Assembly (NCBI GenBank): GCA_018896765.1
Contig: JAHILZ010000061.1
Span: 1-62,313 of the forward strand
Direction of reading: 5' to 3'
From: Patescibacteria group bacterium
GTDB lineage: Bacteria > Patescibacteriota > Minisyncoccia > JAHIHE01
Length of the DNA stretch: 62,313 nt
Position numbers and translations under genes: made by a program. Under the pieces are notes generated by a model, which had not been told where the DNA came from, did no database searches, and was given only the letters and a program-made list of their open reading frames with translations. How positions within the stretch are numbered: the first letter of the stretch is position 1; each line of letters starts with the position of its first letter. Shown here one piece after another: positions 7,767 to 16,379 of this stretch.

Positions 7767-10670
7767 CAGCGCTTTCTTCAAAAACCGCCCCGTATAGCTC
7801 CTCTTCACTTTTGCCACCTGCTCCGGCGTTCCTTGCGCCACGATTTCGCCGCCCTTGTCTCCGCCTTCCGGACCCAAATCGATAATCCAGTCGGCGTTTT
7901 TAATTATATCCATATTATGCTCGATCAAAAGCACGGTGTTGCCGCGGTCCACCAGCTGGCTCAAAACATTCAATAAATTCCGCACGTCTTCCGGATGCAA
8001 ACCGACTGTCGGCTCATCCATAATATAAAGAGTGGTTCCCTGCTTCTCCGGACGCGAAAGCTCGGATGCCAGCTTAATTCTTTGGGCTTCGCCTCCGGAC
8101 AAATGCGTGGCTGGCTGGCCGAGACGCAAATATCCCAAGCCCACTTTTTCCAGCAACGAAAGCTGACTGGCCAAAGCGCTGTCTTCGGCAAAAAAGCTCA
8201 GCGCCTCTTCTGCCGACATTTCCAAGACTTCGGCAATATTTTTTCCTTTATACTTGATTCTCAAAGTGTCTTCCGTGTATCTTGCGCCGTTGCAATCCTC
8301 GCAAGGCACATAAACATCGGAAAGAAAATACATTTCCACTTTTTTTACGCCGTCCCCCTTGCACGATTCGCAGCGCCCGCCTTTGACATTAAAACTAAAA
8401 TGTCCGATTTTATAGCCCAATCTTTTTGCTTCGGGAAGATCTGTAAAAATTTCCCTGATTCGATTGAATAATCCCGTATAAGTGGCGGCGTTCGAGCGAG
8501 GAGTCCGTCCAATGGGATTTTGATTGATGCGGATGACTTTTTTCAAATTTTCAACGCCGATAATTTTTTTATGCCGCCCTGCTTCATCCTTGGCGTTATA
8601 AAAACGCTTGCTTAAATATTTGCCCAAAATATCATCAATCAAAGTGCTTTTCCCGGAACCGGAAACGCCCGTAAAGCAAACTAATTTTCCCAAAGGAATT
8701 ACGATATCGATATTTTTCAAATTAAACTCGGCGGCGCCAAAAATGCATAAAGAATTTTTTTTGTCAATTTTGCCGACCTGCTTTCTGGCGCGAGTTATCA
8801 GTAATTTTCCGGACAAATATTGCCCGGTATAGCCTTTGCTTTTCGCCACATCTTTCAATGTTCCGCTAGCCATAATATTGCCTCCTGTTTTTCCGGCGCC
8901 CAGCCCGATATCGACAATCCAGTCGGCCGCCCTGATAAAAGCCTCATCATGCTCTACTACCAGCACCGAATTGCCTAAATCGCGAAGTCTGAGAAGCATT
9001 TTGATAATTTTCTCATTATCGCGCGGATGGAGCCCGATCGACGGCTCGTCAAAAACATAAAGAATGCCTGACAAAGACGCTCCTATCTGAGCCGATAGTC
9101 TCAGTCTCTCGCTCTCGCCGGCGCTCAAAGTGTCCGAAGCGCGAGCCAGCATCAAGTAGCCCAAATTTATCTCGGTAATTATTTGGGTGCGCAAAATAAT
9201 TTCTTTTAAAATCGGAGCGATAATTTGGTCATTTGCCTTTAATTCGCCGCCTTTGCTCTTTTTAGCGCTTTTTGCCTTCTTATCGGCGCCAATAGAACTT
9301 CCGGAAAATTCATTCTTAAAATAGCCGTATAACTTCTCGATCGGCATTTGAACAAAATCATCAATTGATTTATCGCCTATCCGAACCGCCAAAGCTGTTT
9401 TATTCAACCTCTTGCCTTGGCAATCGGGGCAAATCCTCTTCACCATATATTGCTCAATCTCCGCTTTTATAAATTCGGAAGCGGTTTGGCGATACTTGGC
9501 TTCAATCAGCGGAACAACTCCGCGCCACGCTTCTTCTTGAGGATTTCGGGCCAATAAAGAAGCGCCATCGCTCTTTAGCTTCTGGCCATACAGCACCATG
9601 TCCAGCGCTTCCTTCGTTAAACGAACCAAGGGAACATCAACCGAAAAATTTAATCTTTTTGAAGCTTCGTTTAGCGCTTGAAAATCATTTTGCCAAGAAT
9701 TCCACGAACTTCTCCATGGCTTGATCGCTCCTTCCGCGAGCGTCAGTTTGAAATTGGGAATGATCAAGTCCGCTGAAACTTTTAAAACCATTCCTAAGCC
9801 GGTGCAGGCAGGGCAAGCTCCGGAAGGATGATTGAAAGAAAACATCCGCGGCGATAAATTTTCCATCGTAAAATCGCATTCTTCGCAATAAAATTTCGCG
9901 CCGTACCGCTTCTCCCGGCCGCCAGCGCTTGCCACCAAACTGTCTTTCCCGTATTTCAAAGCCGAAACGATCACGTCTCTCAAGCGATTCTTTTCATTAA
10001 AAGATTCAAAAAGACTGCTTTCGATTATTTCTTCAATCAGCAAAAAAACTTTCTCTTTATTATTCTTGATTTTCGGCAAAAATTCATTTACGGGAATAAT
10101 CCCCTCGCTTGTTTTAATCTTAAAAAATCCTTCCGATTTTGCCTCGTTTAATAATTTTAAGGATGGGCTTGATCCCAAAGGGGAAAAAATAAAAATCTTA
10201 GCGCGGCCATCCTTCTTAATTTTAATTATTTCATTGTAGATTTCCAGCGGCGTATATTTGATAAGCGCCTTGCCGCAGCCCGGGCAATGCTGCGCTCCGG
10301 CCCTGGTAAAAAGCAGCCGCAAATAATCATAAATTTCCGTCATCGTGCCCACGGTTGAACGGGATGTCCGGATGCAATTTTTCTGATCAATGGCAATGGC
10401 GGGGCTCAAACCCTGAATTTCATCCACCTCCGCCGAATTCTTGCTGCTTGCTATTTTTCCAAAATCTCCGGATAAATTTTCAAGATACCGCCTTTGCGCC
10501 TCGGCATAGATCGTGTCAAAAGCCAGCGATGATTTTCCGCTCCCGGAAAGTCCGGTGAGAACTACAAGCTGATTGCGCGGAATATCGAGAGAAATATTTT
10601 TTAAATTATGCGTGCGGGCTCCCCGAATTTTTATTACTTGCCTGGAATTAACGGAAAGTTTTTGTTTCAT
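7755..10670 (-). CDS. uvrA: excinuclease ABC subunit A
   Basis: UvrA is the damage-sensing ATPase of nucleotide excision repair; it forms a dimer and loads UvrB on damaged DNA. The 971 residues contain two ABC modules. The first Walker A is GLSGSGKSS (residues 40-48) with signature LSAGESERLRLS; the second has GVSGSGKST and LSGGEAQRIKLAS. Cys-pair zinc sites are visible at CPGCG, CEEC, CPACTG, CPDC and CESCKGDG. Length is slightly above the usual 940. A promoter sits 58-86 bp upstream. uvrB and uvrC are not in the window. Confidence 0.97.
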   Translation of the reverse strand: MKQKLSVNSRQVIKIRGARTHNLKNISLDIPRNQLVVLTGLSGSGKSSLAFDTIYAEAQRRYLENLSGDFGKIASSKNSAEVDEIQGLSPAIAIDQKNCIRTSRSTVGTMTEIYDYLRLLFTRAGAQHCPGCGKALIKYTPLEIYNEIIKIKKDGRAKIFIFSPLGSSPSLKLLNEAKSEGFFKIKTSEGIIPVNEFLPKIKNNKEKVFLLIEEIIESSLFESFNEKNRLRDVIVSALKYGKDSLVASAGGREKRYGAKFYCEECDFTMENLSPRMFSFNHPSGACPACTGLGMVLKVSADLIIPNFKLTLAEGAIKPWRSSWNSWQNDFQALNEASKRLNFSVDVPLVRLTKEALDMVLYGQKLKSDGASLLARNPQEEAWRGVVPLIEAKYRQTASEFIKAEIEQYMVKRICPDCQGKRLNKTALAVRIGDKSIDDFVQMPIEKLYGYFKNEFSGSSIGADKKAKSAKKSKGGELKANDQIIAPILKEIILRTQIITEINLGYLMLARASDTLSAGESERLRLSAQIGASLSGILYVFDEPSIGLHPRDNEKIIKMLLRLRDLGNSVLVVEHDEAFIRAADWIVDIGLGAGKTGGNIMASGTLKDVAKSKGYTGQYLSGKLLITRARKQVGKIDKKNSLCIFGAAEFNLKNIDIVIPLGKLVCFTGVSGSGKSTLIDDILGKYLSKRFYNAKDEAGRHKKIIGVENLKKVIRINQNPIGRTPRSNAATYTGLFNRIREIFTDLPEAKRLGYKIGHFSFNVKGGRCESCKGDGVKKVEMYFLSDVYVPCEDCNGARYTEDTLRIKYKGKNIAEVLEMSAEEALSFFAEDSALASQLSLLEKVGLGYLRLGQPATHLSGGEAQRIKLASELSRPEKQGTTLYIMDEPTVGLHPEDVRNLLNVLSQLVDRGNTVLLIEHNMDIIKNADWIIDLGPEGGDKGGEIVAQGTPEQVAKVKRSYTGRFLKKALKNH

Positions 10671-10727
10671 ATGCAGGTTTTGTTTTTACTCTATTAAAAT
10701 CATTAGCGCTGGCATTTTAATCGCTTT

Positions 10728-10756
10728 ATTATAGACTATAATTAATAATTAATCAA
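10728..10756 (-). promoter_or_regulatory. promoter of uvrA
   Basis: Minus-strand TTGATT (10751-10756) and TATAAT (10728-10733) are spaced 17 bases apart. No LexA-type operator was recognised nearby. Confidence 0.55.
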
Positions 10757-10885
10757 CCCCGTTGGAAGTCTGGGTGTAAAATTAAATTGTCGCAAATACA
10801 AGTATGTAGCTATTACGCGCAAAATATTTATTGCTTATCGCAGAAAAATTTAGTAAAATTTTTCTGCCAAAGACTTCTAACGGGG
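10757..10885. repeat. 129-bp inverted-repeat element
   Basis: The ends CCCCGTTGGAAGTCT and AGACTTCTAACGGGG are complementary with one mismatch. An inner palindrome AGAAAAATTTAGTAAAATTT... lies at about 10851-10874. The element carries no gene and abuts the uvrA promoter; it looks like a MITE-like palindromic insertion. Confidence 0.55.
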
Positions 10886-11005
10886 TCAAGAGCCGAGATT
10901 AAAAAAACTCAAGTATAATAAACACGACAATAAAAATGGCGGAACCCTTAACATTTTTAAAAACAGGAGTATGCTGAAGTATTTAAATGCTCTTTTATAA
11001 ATAAT

Positions 11006-11057
11006 TTACCGGCCGCAAAAGTTCGTTTATTTAATTGCGAATTTCTGCGGCCGGTAA
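11006..11057 (+). repeat. GC-rich hairpin upstream of the Trp/Cys micro-ORF
   Basis: TTACCGGCCGCA (11006-11017) pairs perfectly with TGCGGCCGGTAA (11046-11057), and inner bases can extend the stem. A third copy of the arm word, TTACCGGCC, follows at about 11066. Its GC content stands out from the surrounding AT-rich DNA. Confidence 0.5.
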
Positions 11058-11100
11058 ACATCTTTTACCGGCCATATACACGATATGGAGCGTGAAAATA

Positions 11101-11190
11101 ATGAAAGAAACAATAGGTTGCTGGGTTTACTGGTGGCTTTGCTGCTATGATGCGGCAAAAAAGTTTACGCCATGGGGGTGTTTACTGTGA
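11101..11190 (+). CDS. 29-residue Trp/Cys-rich micro-ORF
   Basis: The frame starts with MKETIGCWVYWWLCCYDAA and ends PWGCLL, giving five Trp or Tyr-Trp clusters and four Cys in 29 residues. A GGAG box lies about 10 bases before ATG. Its TGA overlaps a GTG start (GTGA) of an SDR fragment, a classic coupling arrangement. It may be a leader peptide or the end of a foreign gene brought in with the SDR fragment. Upstream there are also two shorter ORFs overlapping as ATGCTGA (about 10935-11000). Confidence 0.35.
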   Translation: MKETIGCWVYWWLCCYDAAKKFTPWGCLL

Positions 11191-11288
11191 GACTTGAAAA
11201 CAAAGTCACAATCATCACCGGAGCGGGAAGCGGTATTGGAAAAGAAACCGCAATCCTGTTCGCAAAAGATGGAGGACTGGTAATATAA
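11187..11288 (+). pseudogene. N-terminal fragment of a short-chain dehydrogenase (SDR)
   Basis: From GTG at 11187 the frame encodes (V)RLENKVTIITGAGSGIGKE followed by TAILFAKDGG, the N-terminal Rossmann strand and the TGxxxGIG cofactor loop of FabG-like oxidoreductases. A stop follows after 33 codons. A GGGGGTG box precedes the start. The catalytic Ser-Tyr-Lys region is absent, so this is a remnant, probably from a transferred gene. Confidence 0.6.
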
Positions 11289-11304
11289 CCGGATATAATT
11301 AAAA

Positions 11305-11344
11305 AGGAAGAAAAGGATTTGATCCTGATCTTCCTGTTTTTTTT
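11305..11344. terminator. bidirectional terminator between SDR remnant and tspO
   Basis: AGGAAG...CTTCCT arms (11305-11310 and 11330-11335) enclose a second GGAT/ATCC stem. Eight T residues follow on the plus strand and five on the minus strand, so it can serve both convergent units. Confidence 0.65.
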
Positions 11345-11382
11345 ATAAAAAATTTTTTTTCGTAAAAATGATGCCGCCGAAT

Positions 11383-11781
11383 TTATCTGTTTAAATAAGT
11401 GATTGCTAATTGCAAAACAGCCGCGAATAAAACCCAGATCAAATACGGAATTTGAATATACGCAATCCAGCGCGCGTGCGGATAAATAGCCGCCATCGCC
11501 CAAATAAGCGTGCCAAGAACAAGTAAAATATCAATGGCCGCGAGTAAATTGCTTTTTAGCCCGAATTGCAAAGCCGTAAAAGCCAGATTAAAAATTAAAT
11601 TTAGAATAAACGGCAAGGCAACCGCAAACCCGATTTGTTTTTTCCAAAAAAGCCAAAAAACCTTGCCGAAAGAAACAGCAATCAAAATATAGAGCGCTGT
11701 CCATACCGGCCCGAAAAGCCAGGAAGGCGGCGACCAGGAAGGCTTGATAAGTTGCTGATACCAATCATAAGCATCATTCAT
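11383..11781 (-). CDS. tspO: TspO/MBR family tryptophan-rich membrane protein
   Basis: This small integral membrane protein belongs to the TspO/peripheral benzodiazepine receptor family, which binds porphyrins and hydrophobic ligands. The 132 residues contain about five membrane spans and the characteristic N-terminal KPSWSPPSWLFGPVWTALY with many aromatic residues, then NLIFNLAFTALQFGLK. Length is slightly short but acceptable for the family. A bidirectional terminator follows. Its partner pathway cannot be read from the context. Confidence 0.9.
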   Translation of the reverse strand: MNDAYDWYQQLIKPSWSPPSWLFGPVWTALYILIAVSFGKVFWLFWKKQIGFAVALPFILNLIFNLAFTALQFGLKSNLLAAIDILLVLGTLIWAMAAIYPHARWIAYIQIPYLIWVLFAAVLQLAITYLNR

Positions 11782-11814
11782 AAAATTATTTTAATGTAAA
11801 AAATTTACGCATAA

Positions 11815-12363
11815 CTATTTATTCAAACAGCATTTTTTAAACTTCTTGCCGGATCCGCATAAACAAGAATCATTTCGCCCGGTCTTTGTTACCCGGCCAA
11901 CCGTTAATACCGGCTGGCCAATAATATCTCTTTTCAAAAAACTCTGGCATTCTTGCGCGGCTAAATTAATCCAAATTTTCAATTCCAAATCCGGCTTCTT
12001 CTCATATTCCTCAAGAATTTTATAAGCCTTGATGTTTCCGGCATGCGCCAAAATCATCAAAGCTCTTTTTTTGTCCTCCAAGCTCGCTTTTTGAGATAAT
12101 AAAACTTTGCCCGCCTTCTCAATTTCTTCCTTGGGCATATTTTCATAATAGCTCTTCGGCAATTTCTTATGGTATTCAATATACTCAACGGATGCTTTTC
12201 CCTCTTCGCTATTTGGATCGTCTACCATCATAATCGACCCGCTTAGTCCCCGGTTTTTCATCGCTCCAACTAAATCCGCCAGTTCCTCTTCTGAAAAATT
12301 GCCTCGATCCAAAACCCCTACTAACTCTTTTTCGGACAAATCATTGAAATTTTTATTGCTCAT
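11815..12363 (-). CDS. SEC-C motif protein
   Basis: The 182-residue protein ends with a SEC-C zinc-binding motif, CLCGSGKKFKKCC, as found at the SecA C-terminus and in many small proteins. The rest is helical and charged, with a HEAT-like stretch (KKRALMILAHAGNIKAYKIL). The function is unknown; the zinc motif in SecA mediates SecB and ribosome contacts. Start is the only reasonable ATG. It lies 33 bp upstream of tspO on the same strand and may be co-transcribed with it. Confidence 0.75.
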   Translation of the reverse strand: MSNKNFNDLSEKELVGVLDRGNFSEEELADLVGAMKNRGLSGSIMMVDDPNSEEGKASVEYIEYHKKLPKSYYENMPKEEIEKAGKVLLSQKASLEDKKRALMILAHAGNIKAYKILEEYEKKPDLELKIWINLAAQECQSFLKRDIIGQPVLTVGRVTKTGRNDSCLCGSGKKFKKCCLNK

Positions 12364-12442
12364 TATTTTAGAATTATTAAAATTAATTTTAAAATCAGCG
12401 CCAGCCGTTCTTGTTCTTCTATTCCATCCTCCGGCTGCGCGC

Positions 12443-12541
12443 TTATTTTTTATATTTTATATACTCTTCTATCGTCTCTTTGTAACTTTCGCCTAAATCC
12501 ATTTTCAGTCCTTCTTCCGGCAAAACCCAAACATATTCATT
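12443..12541 (-). pseudogene. C-terminal tail of a Nudix-like protein
   Basis: The frame NEYVWVLPEEGLKMDLGESY then KETIEEYIKYKK, ending at 12443, resembles the end of a Nudix hydrolase. Its upstream part is replaced by the GIY-YIG gene, whose TGA overlaps this frame. The Nudix box itself is gone. Confidence 0.4.
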
Positions 12542-12785
12542 TATTGTTTTTGATCATCTCCATTTTTTCTTTTCTTGATAATTTTTTGATTCTGGCCTCT
12601 TCTTTGGAAGCATTTGATCGATTGCGGAATTTTTTGGAATATGCCAGCTTGACCGGCCTTCGCGCTCTCGTGTATTTCGCGCCAAGATTTGAAAAATTAT
12701 GCTCCCATATTCTCCGCTTCAAATCGCGAGCTATGCCGGTATATAAAGTTATATCAGCGCATTTGAGAATGTAGAGATAATACAT
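12537..12785 (-). CDS. GIY-YIG nuclease family protein (YhbQ-like)
   Basis: The 82-residue product has the GIY-YIG fold: YYLYILKCADITLYTGIARD, the Arg helix (DLKRRIWEHN) and EEARIKKLSRKEK at the end. Stand-alone members of this size are of uncertain function; some are homing or repair-type nucleases. It cuts off a Nudix tail on its downstream side, which suggests insertion. Unlike the GIY-YIG gene at 45946, no REP-type flanking repeats were found here. Confidence 0.85.
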   Translation of the reverse strand: MYYLYILKCADITLYTGIARDLKRRIWEHNFSNLGAKYTRARRPVKLAYSKKFRNRSNASKEEARIKKLSRKEKMEMIKNNK

Positions 12786-12809
12786 AATAAGCTTATTTTA
12801 TTTTTTAAA

Positions 12810-12995
12810 TTACTTGCGAAGTCCGAGATATTTATTTTGTAGGTCTTTTGCAATCAACCAATTTTTAAGCTCAACGAATTCGCCATTATTTTTGATTATG
12901 CTTGAACAAGAATCAAAATGAAACCCGCTTAGCATTGCTACAAAAATCCAAGAAGGACGCTATCCGTTCTTTTGCTCATTTGCAAGTTTTTTCAT
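12810..12995 (-). pseudogene. degraded small gene with an internal stop
   Basis: From ATG at 12995 the frame reads MKKLANEQKNG, one TAG, then RPSWIFVAMLSGFHFDSCSS and a continuing sensible sequence to KYLGLRK and TAA at 12810. The single in-frame stop makes it a likely pseudogene. Its start overlaps the upstream frame as ATGA. No family is recognised. Confidence 0.4.
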
Positions 12996-13120
12996 ACTTT
13001 CTTTATTAAATCATTTACACTAATTTTATCTTCCCGCACCCGCGCTAATTTTCCACCAAAAACCGCAAAAACCGCCTGTATCCATTCAGTAAAAGGTAAA
13101 TTCTGCCGATTTTTATCAAA
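12992..13120 (-). pseudogene. orphan C-terminal fragment overlapping the next broken gene
   Basis: The open frame FDKNRQNLPFTEWIQAVFAV then FGGKLARVREDKISVNDL ends IKKV at 12992. It has no start of its own and is preceded by a stop at 13121. With the gene at 12810-12995 it forms an overlapping two-gene unit, as seen in toxin-antitoxin pairs, but no family match can be claimed. Confidence 0.4.
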
Positions 13121-13170
13121 CTAAATTCGTTTATTTAATCTTACCCCAAAACCCGCTGAAAATCAATACA

Positions 13171-13200
13171 AAAAAGAACCCATTTAAAAAATAAATGGGT
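13171..13200 (-). terminator. hairpin with T-run on the minus strand
   Basis: ACCCATTTA/TAAATGGGT arms (13178-13200) are followed on the minus strand by TTCTTTTTT. No minus-strand gene ends just before it. The rest of 13201-13420 shows no gene I can recognise, so it may be left from a lost gene. Confidence 0.45.
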
Positions 13201-13425
13201 CAATAATTTTATTGTTCCGATATTACGTAAAATCCAATGGAAGCTTTTGCCCGTCCGCCACAACTATCTTGCTCATATATTTTTACATGTTCTTATAAAA
13301 GTCAATCTTTCAATTTTAGCCAAAAAATTTATAAAAATTTAGCTCTGCCTCAAAAATCCGCTGAAAATTAACCAAAAAATCCAAGTAGGACATTTCTGAT
13401 TCCCCTTTACGCAACCACGCAAAAA

Positions 13426-13454
13426 TTGACAAATCTTCGGTCTTATGTTAATAT
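13426..13454 (+). promoter_or_regulatory. promoter of the holin-like/secG unit
   Basis: TTGACA (13426-13431) and TAATAT (13449-13454) are 17 bases apart. It lies about 100 bp upstream of the holin-like gene. Confidence 0.7.
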
Positions 13455-13488
13455 TATTTTATGGCTTAAGTAAAAGCCATAAAATAAT
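13453..13488 (+). promoter_or_regulatory. 15-bp inverted repeat overlapping the -10 box
   Basis: ATTATTTTATGGCTT (13453-13467) pairs perfectly with its complement at 13474-13488 across a 6-nt loop. It begins inside the -10 box, so it could be an operator or a 5'-end hairpin that protects the mRNA. Confidence 0.45.
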
Positions 13489-13560
13489 TAATAACGGATA
13501 ACATTAGATTTTTGCTTTTGTTATCAGTTATGGATTATTTGTTTTAAGTTATTTACATTT

Positions 13561-13908
13561 ATGCGTTTTATTTATCAAATATTAATAAACGCGATTGCCA
13601 TAAAAGCGGCTGCTTATTTCAAACTTATACCGGGATTTGAATTTACAGGAGACGCAATTTCGCTGCTTTGGGTTTCTTTCCTTTTAACAATAGTGAACTT
13701 CTTCTTGAAGCCTATTTTAAAATTACTATTTGGACCGCTTATTCTTCTGACCCTCGGACTTTTTACGATAGTAATCAACATGATTATCTTATATATCGTT
13801 GATTATTACACTCAAGAGCTCGCAATTGCCAATATGGAAGCTCTTTTCTGGGCAACCGTTCTTTTAGGGTTCGCTAATTTAATATATTCTTTAATTTACA
13901 AAAAATAA
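13561..13908 (+). CDS. phage-holin-family (Mycobacterial 4-TMS type) membrane protein
   Basis: A 115-residue protein with four predicted membrane spans: INAIAIKAAAYFKLIP, ISLLWVSFLLTIVNFFLKPI, FGPLILLTLGLFTIVINMII and ALFWATVLLGFANLIYSL. The NFFLKPILKLL and PLILLTLGLFTIVIN segments fit the Phage_holin_4_2 family (PF04020). Despite the name, members are common chromosomal proteins of unknown function, and there is no prophage here. It is the first gene of a unit with secG, 5 bp apart. Confidence 0.8.
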   Translation: MRFIYQILINAIAIKAAAYFKLIPGFEFTGDAISLLWVSFLLTIVNFFLKPILKLLFGPLILLTLGLFTIVINMIILYIVDYYTQELAIANMEALFWATVLLGFANLIYSLIYKK

Positions 13909-13913
13909 TTGCC

Positions 13914-14138
13914 ATGAATCTACCGCAAATAATAGAAATATCGCAAATCGGCGTCTCAATATTGCTAATCATATCGATTCTTCTTCAAGCGCGCGGAGTC
14001 GGCCTTGGCTCGACTTTTGGCGGCGAGGGAAATTTTTATTTCACCAAGCGCGGCGCGGAAAAAACAATATTCATTCTTACCATAATCTTAGCCATTGCCT
14101 TTCTGGGATTGTCTTTTTACAGTTTAATGGTTCAATAA
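13914..14138 (+). CDS. secG: preprotein translocase subunit SecG
   Basis: SecG is the small non-essential subunit of the SecYEG channel. The 74 residues show two membrane spans flanking the conserved loop LLQARGVGLGSTFGGEGNFY and FTKRG. Length is typical. It follows the holin-like gene by 5 bp, so the two are probably co-transcribed from the promoter at 13426. Confidence 0.93.
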   Translation: MNLPQIIEISQIGVSILLIISILLQARGVGLGSTFGGEGNFYFTKRGAEKTIFILTIILAIAFLGLSFYSLMVQ

Positions 14139-14289
14139 AAATCGCCATAAATGGTTCAGTCCCGAGCGCTCGGAACGCGCTATAAATAAATTCGCCATAA
14201 ATAGTAAAGTAAATCCCCTTTAAGGTTCCGGATATCCAAGACATTGCCGGTAAATCGATGGGAACAATCCGAAATATGCTTTCTAAAAC

Positions 14290-16242
14290 ATGATATCGCG
14301 CCAAACAACGGGGATAAAACTTATAAATATTTTTCGTTTTTTAAAAAATAAAAGGGGGGGGCTTCCGAATTTTAAATATCCGGACAATTTCTCCGCGCCT
14401 TCCCGCTTCGCCGAAGCGATAGCGAGGCGAGGCGGCAAAGGAAAACTTTCTTTTGCTTGGATGCTTATTAGAAAAACTTTTGCCGCTCTTGGCCGGGTGG
14501 AAAAAACATTGGTTTTTTTGCTGCTTTTAGCTTTGCTGGCCTCTAGCGCCAAGCTGACATATAATTTTTGGCTCGCGAGGACAATTTTAGTTCCGACGAA
14601 CGGCGGAACATTAACAGAAGGCATTATCGGCAATCCGCGCTATATTAACCCTCTTTTTTCTCAAGCCAAAGACGCCGATACGGATTTGGCAAAACTTATT
14701 TTTTCATCTTTATTCACTCCCGGCCAAAACGGAGAAATAAAACCGGACCTGGTCCAAGAGTACGATATTTCCGAAGATAAAAAAACTTACACTATAAAAA
14801 TTAAAAACAATGTATTTTGGCACGATCACGAAAACGATCAGCTAACCCAGGAAAGCGACAAAATTTTAACTGCCGATGATATTTTGTATACTATCAAAGC
14901 GATTCAAAACCCAAATTATAAAAGCTCTCTTAGGGGAAATTTGGCGGGCGTTGAAAGCGAAAAAATTGATGACTGGACGATAAAATTATCTCTAAGGTCG
15001 CCATACGAGCCATTCTTGCAAAATCTTACTTTTGGAATCCTGCCAAGCCATATTTGGCGATATATTAATTCCGAAAATACTCCTTTAGCCCAATACAATG
15101 TTCAACCGATCGGTTCGGGACCTTATATTTTCGACACTTTAACAAAAGACGCGAACGGAAATATCGTTTCTTTGACGCTTAAAAAAAATAATGAATATTA
15201 CGGCGAAAAGCCCTTGATCGAAAAACTTGCCTTTAAATTCTTTGATAACCAAAATTCCCTTCTCGCCGCCATAAATAGCGGACTAATCGACGCGACTGCT
15301 TATATTAGCGAAGAAAAAGAAGCGGAAATCGCAAGGCCGGATATCAAAAAATACAATTTTAAAACTCCGGGATATTTCGCGGTATTTTTTAACCAAGAAA
15401 AAGCGAAAATTTTAACCGAAAAAAATGTCCGCCTTGCTATCAATTACCTGACCGACAAAGACAAGCTTATAAGCGCCGCTTTAAAAAATAACGGCCAAAA
15501 AACCGAAACGCCTTTGCCCCCTACCTTGAAAGAGTACAATACCCAAACTAAAGTATATGCTTTTGACCTGCCTTATGCCAATACGATCTTGACTAACTCC
15601 GGCTGGGCGCTTGGAGAAAATGGCGCGCGAACAAAAGAATTTAAAAAAGAAACTGTTCCGCCGCCGATAGGAAGCAATATAAAAATAAAAGAAGAAAAAG
15701 AAAATATTCCGCTGGAATTCACTCTAACCACGTCGGATTCTCCGGAACTGAAAAAATCGGCCGAAGTCCTGAAAGAACAATGGCAAAAAGGCGGAATAAA
15801 TGTCCGTCTTAATATTCTGAACGCGGACGAAATGCAGTCGGTGATCAGAAACAGAGATTACGAAGCGCTGCTTTTCGGAGAAATACTGAGCGTCACGCCC
15901 GATCCTTTTATTTTCTGGCATTCTTCGGAAATAAAAGCCCCGGGATTAAACCTGGCTCTTTACTCAAATAAAGACACGGACAAAATACTGGAAGAATTGC
16001 GGCAAACATTCGATGCCGGCAAAAAAATGGAATTATTGGCCGCCTTCCAAGCGCAAATTGTCGATGACGCGCCGGCGGTTTTCCTTTTTAACCGATATTT
16101 GGGCTACTGGGCAAAAACCAGCATTGAAGGAATGGAGACAAAAATCATAGTTCTCCCGGCCGACAGGTTCGCAAGCGTTAAAACATGGTCGCTTGTGAAA
16201 AAAAGAATCTGGGACGGCAAATGGAAATTTTTGAATTTTTAG
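14290..16242 (+). CDS. ABC-type oligopeptide-binding protein (SBP family 5)
   Basis: The 650-residue product is a membrane-anchored extracellular solute-binding protein of the OppA/DppA type. A membrane span lies at about residues 70-90 (TLVFLLLLALLASSAK). The binding domain follows: GGTLTEGIIGNPRYINPLF, LFTPGQNGEIKPDLVQEYDI, then FGILPSHIWRYI. CPR genomes often carry such a protein without neighbouring permease genes, as here. Residues about 36-55 (SAPSRFAEAIARRGGKGK) read like translated palindromic repeat DNA, so the true start or N-terminal region is uncertain; a late start near 14460 would keep the membrane anchor. Confidence 0.88.
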   Translation: MISRQTTGIKLINIFRFLKNKRGGLPNFKYPDNFSAPSRFAEAIARRGGKGKLSFAWMLIRKTFAALGRVEKTLVFLLLLALLASSAKLTYNFWLARTILVPTNGGTLTEGIIGNPRYINPLFSQAKDADTDLAKLIFSSLFTPGQNGEIKPDLVQEYDISEDKKTYTIKIKNNVFWHDHENDQLTQESDKILTADDILYTIKAIQNPNYKSSLRGNLAGVESEKIDDWTIKLSLRSPYEPFLQNLTFGILPSHIWRYINSENTPLAQYNVQPIGSGPYIFDTLTKDANGNIVSLTLKKNNEYYGEKPLIEKLAFKFFDNQNSLLAAINSGLIDATAYISEEKEAEIARPDIKKYNFKTPGYFAVFFNQEKAKILTEKNVRLAINYLTDKDKLISAALKNNGQKTETPLPPTLKEYNTQTKVYAFDLPYANTILTNSGWALGENGARTKEFKKETVPPPIGSNIKIKEEKENIPLEFTLTTSDSPELKKSAEVLKEQWQKGGINVRLNILNADEMQSVIRNRDYEALLFGEILSVTPDPFIFWHSSEIKAPGLNLALYSNKDTDKILEELRQTFDAGKKMELLAAFQAQIVDDAPAVFLFNRYLGYWAKTSIEGMETKIIVLPADRFASVKTWSLVKKRIWDGKWKFLNF

Positions 16243-16252
16243 ATAAAACTCT

Positions 16253-16292
16253 TTCTGTCATTGCGAGGAGCCGAAACGACGAAGCAATCTCT
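16253..16292. repeat. REP-like palindrome, solitary copy
   Basis: CTGTCATTGCGAGGAGCCGA followed by AACGACGAAGCAATCTCT has the layout GTCATTGCGA-hairpin-GAAGCAATCTCT shared with elements at 34541, 34630, 45897, 46267 and 48233. It lies just after the peptide-binding protein gene. Confidence 0.6.
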
Positions 16293-16379
16293 CTCAAACG
16301 CGAGACGCCGCAAACTTTTATTTTTCCCCAATAAAAAAACTCCGGAAAATTAATTCCAAATATGCTTTTAAAAGCATAT

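Noticed and set aside
8608..9060. Plus-strand frames across uvrA
   Set aside because: Shadows of the UvrA reading frame; low-complexity Ser/Pro-rich translations.
10900..10918. TATAAT near 10913 as promoter for the Trp/Cys ORF
   Set aside because: No acceptable -35 box at the right distance; left unassigned.
12537..12785. REP arms around the first GIY-YIG gene
   Set aside because: Flanks were checked for GTCATTNCGA and GCAATCYCT words and none were found.
13561..13908. Prophage indicated by the holin-like gene
   Set aside because: No other phage structural, lysis or integrase genes are nearby; this holin family is usually chromosomal.
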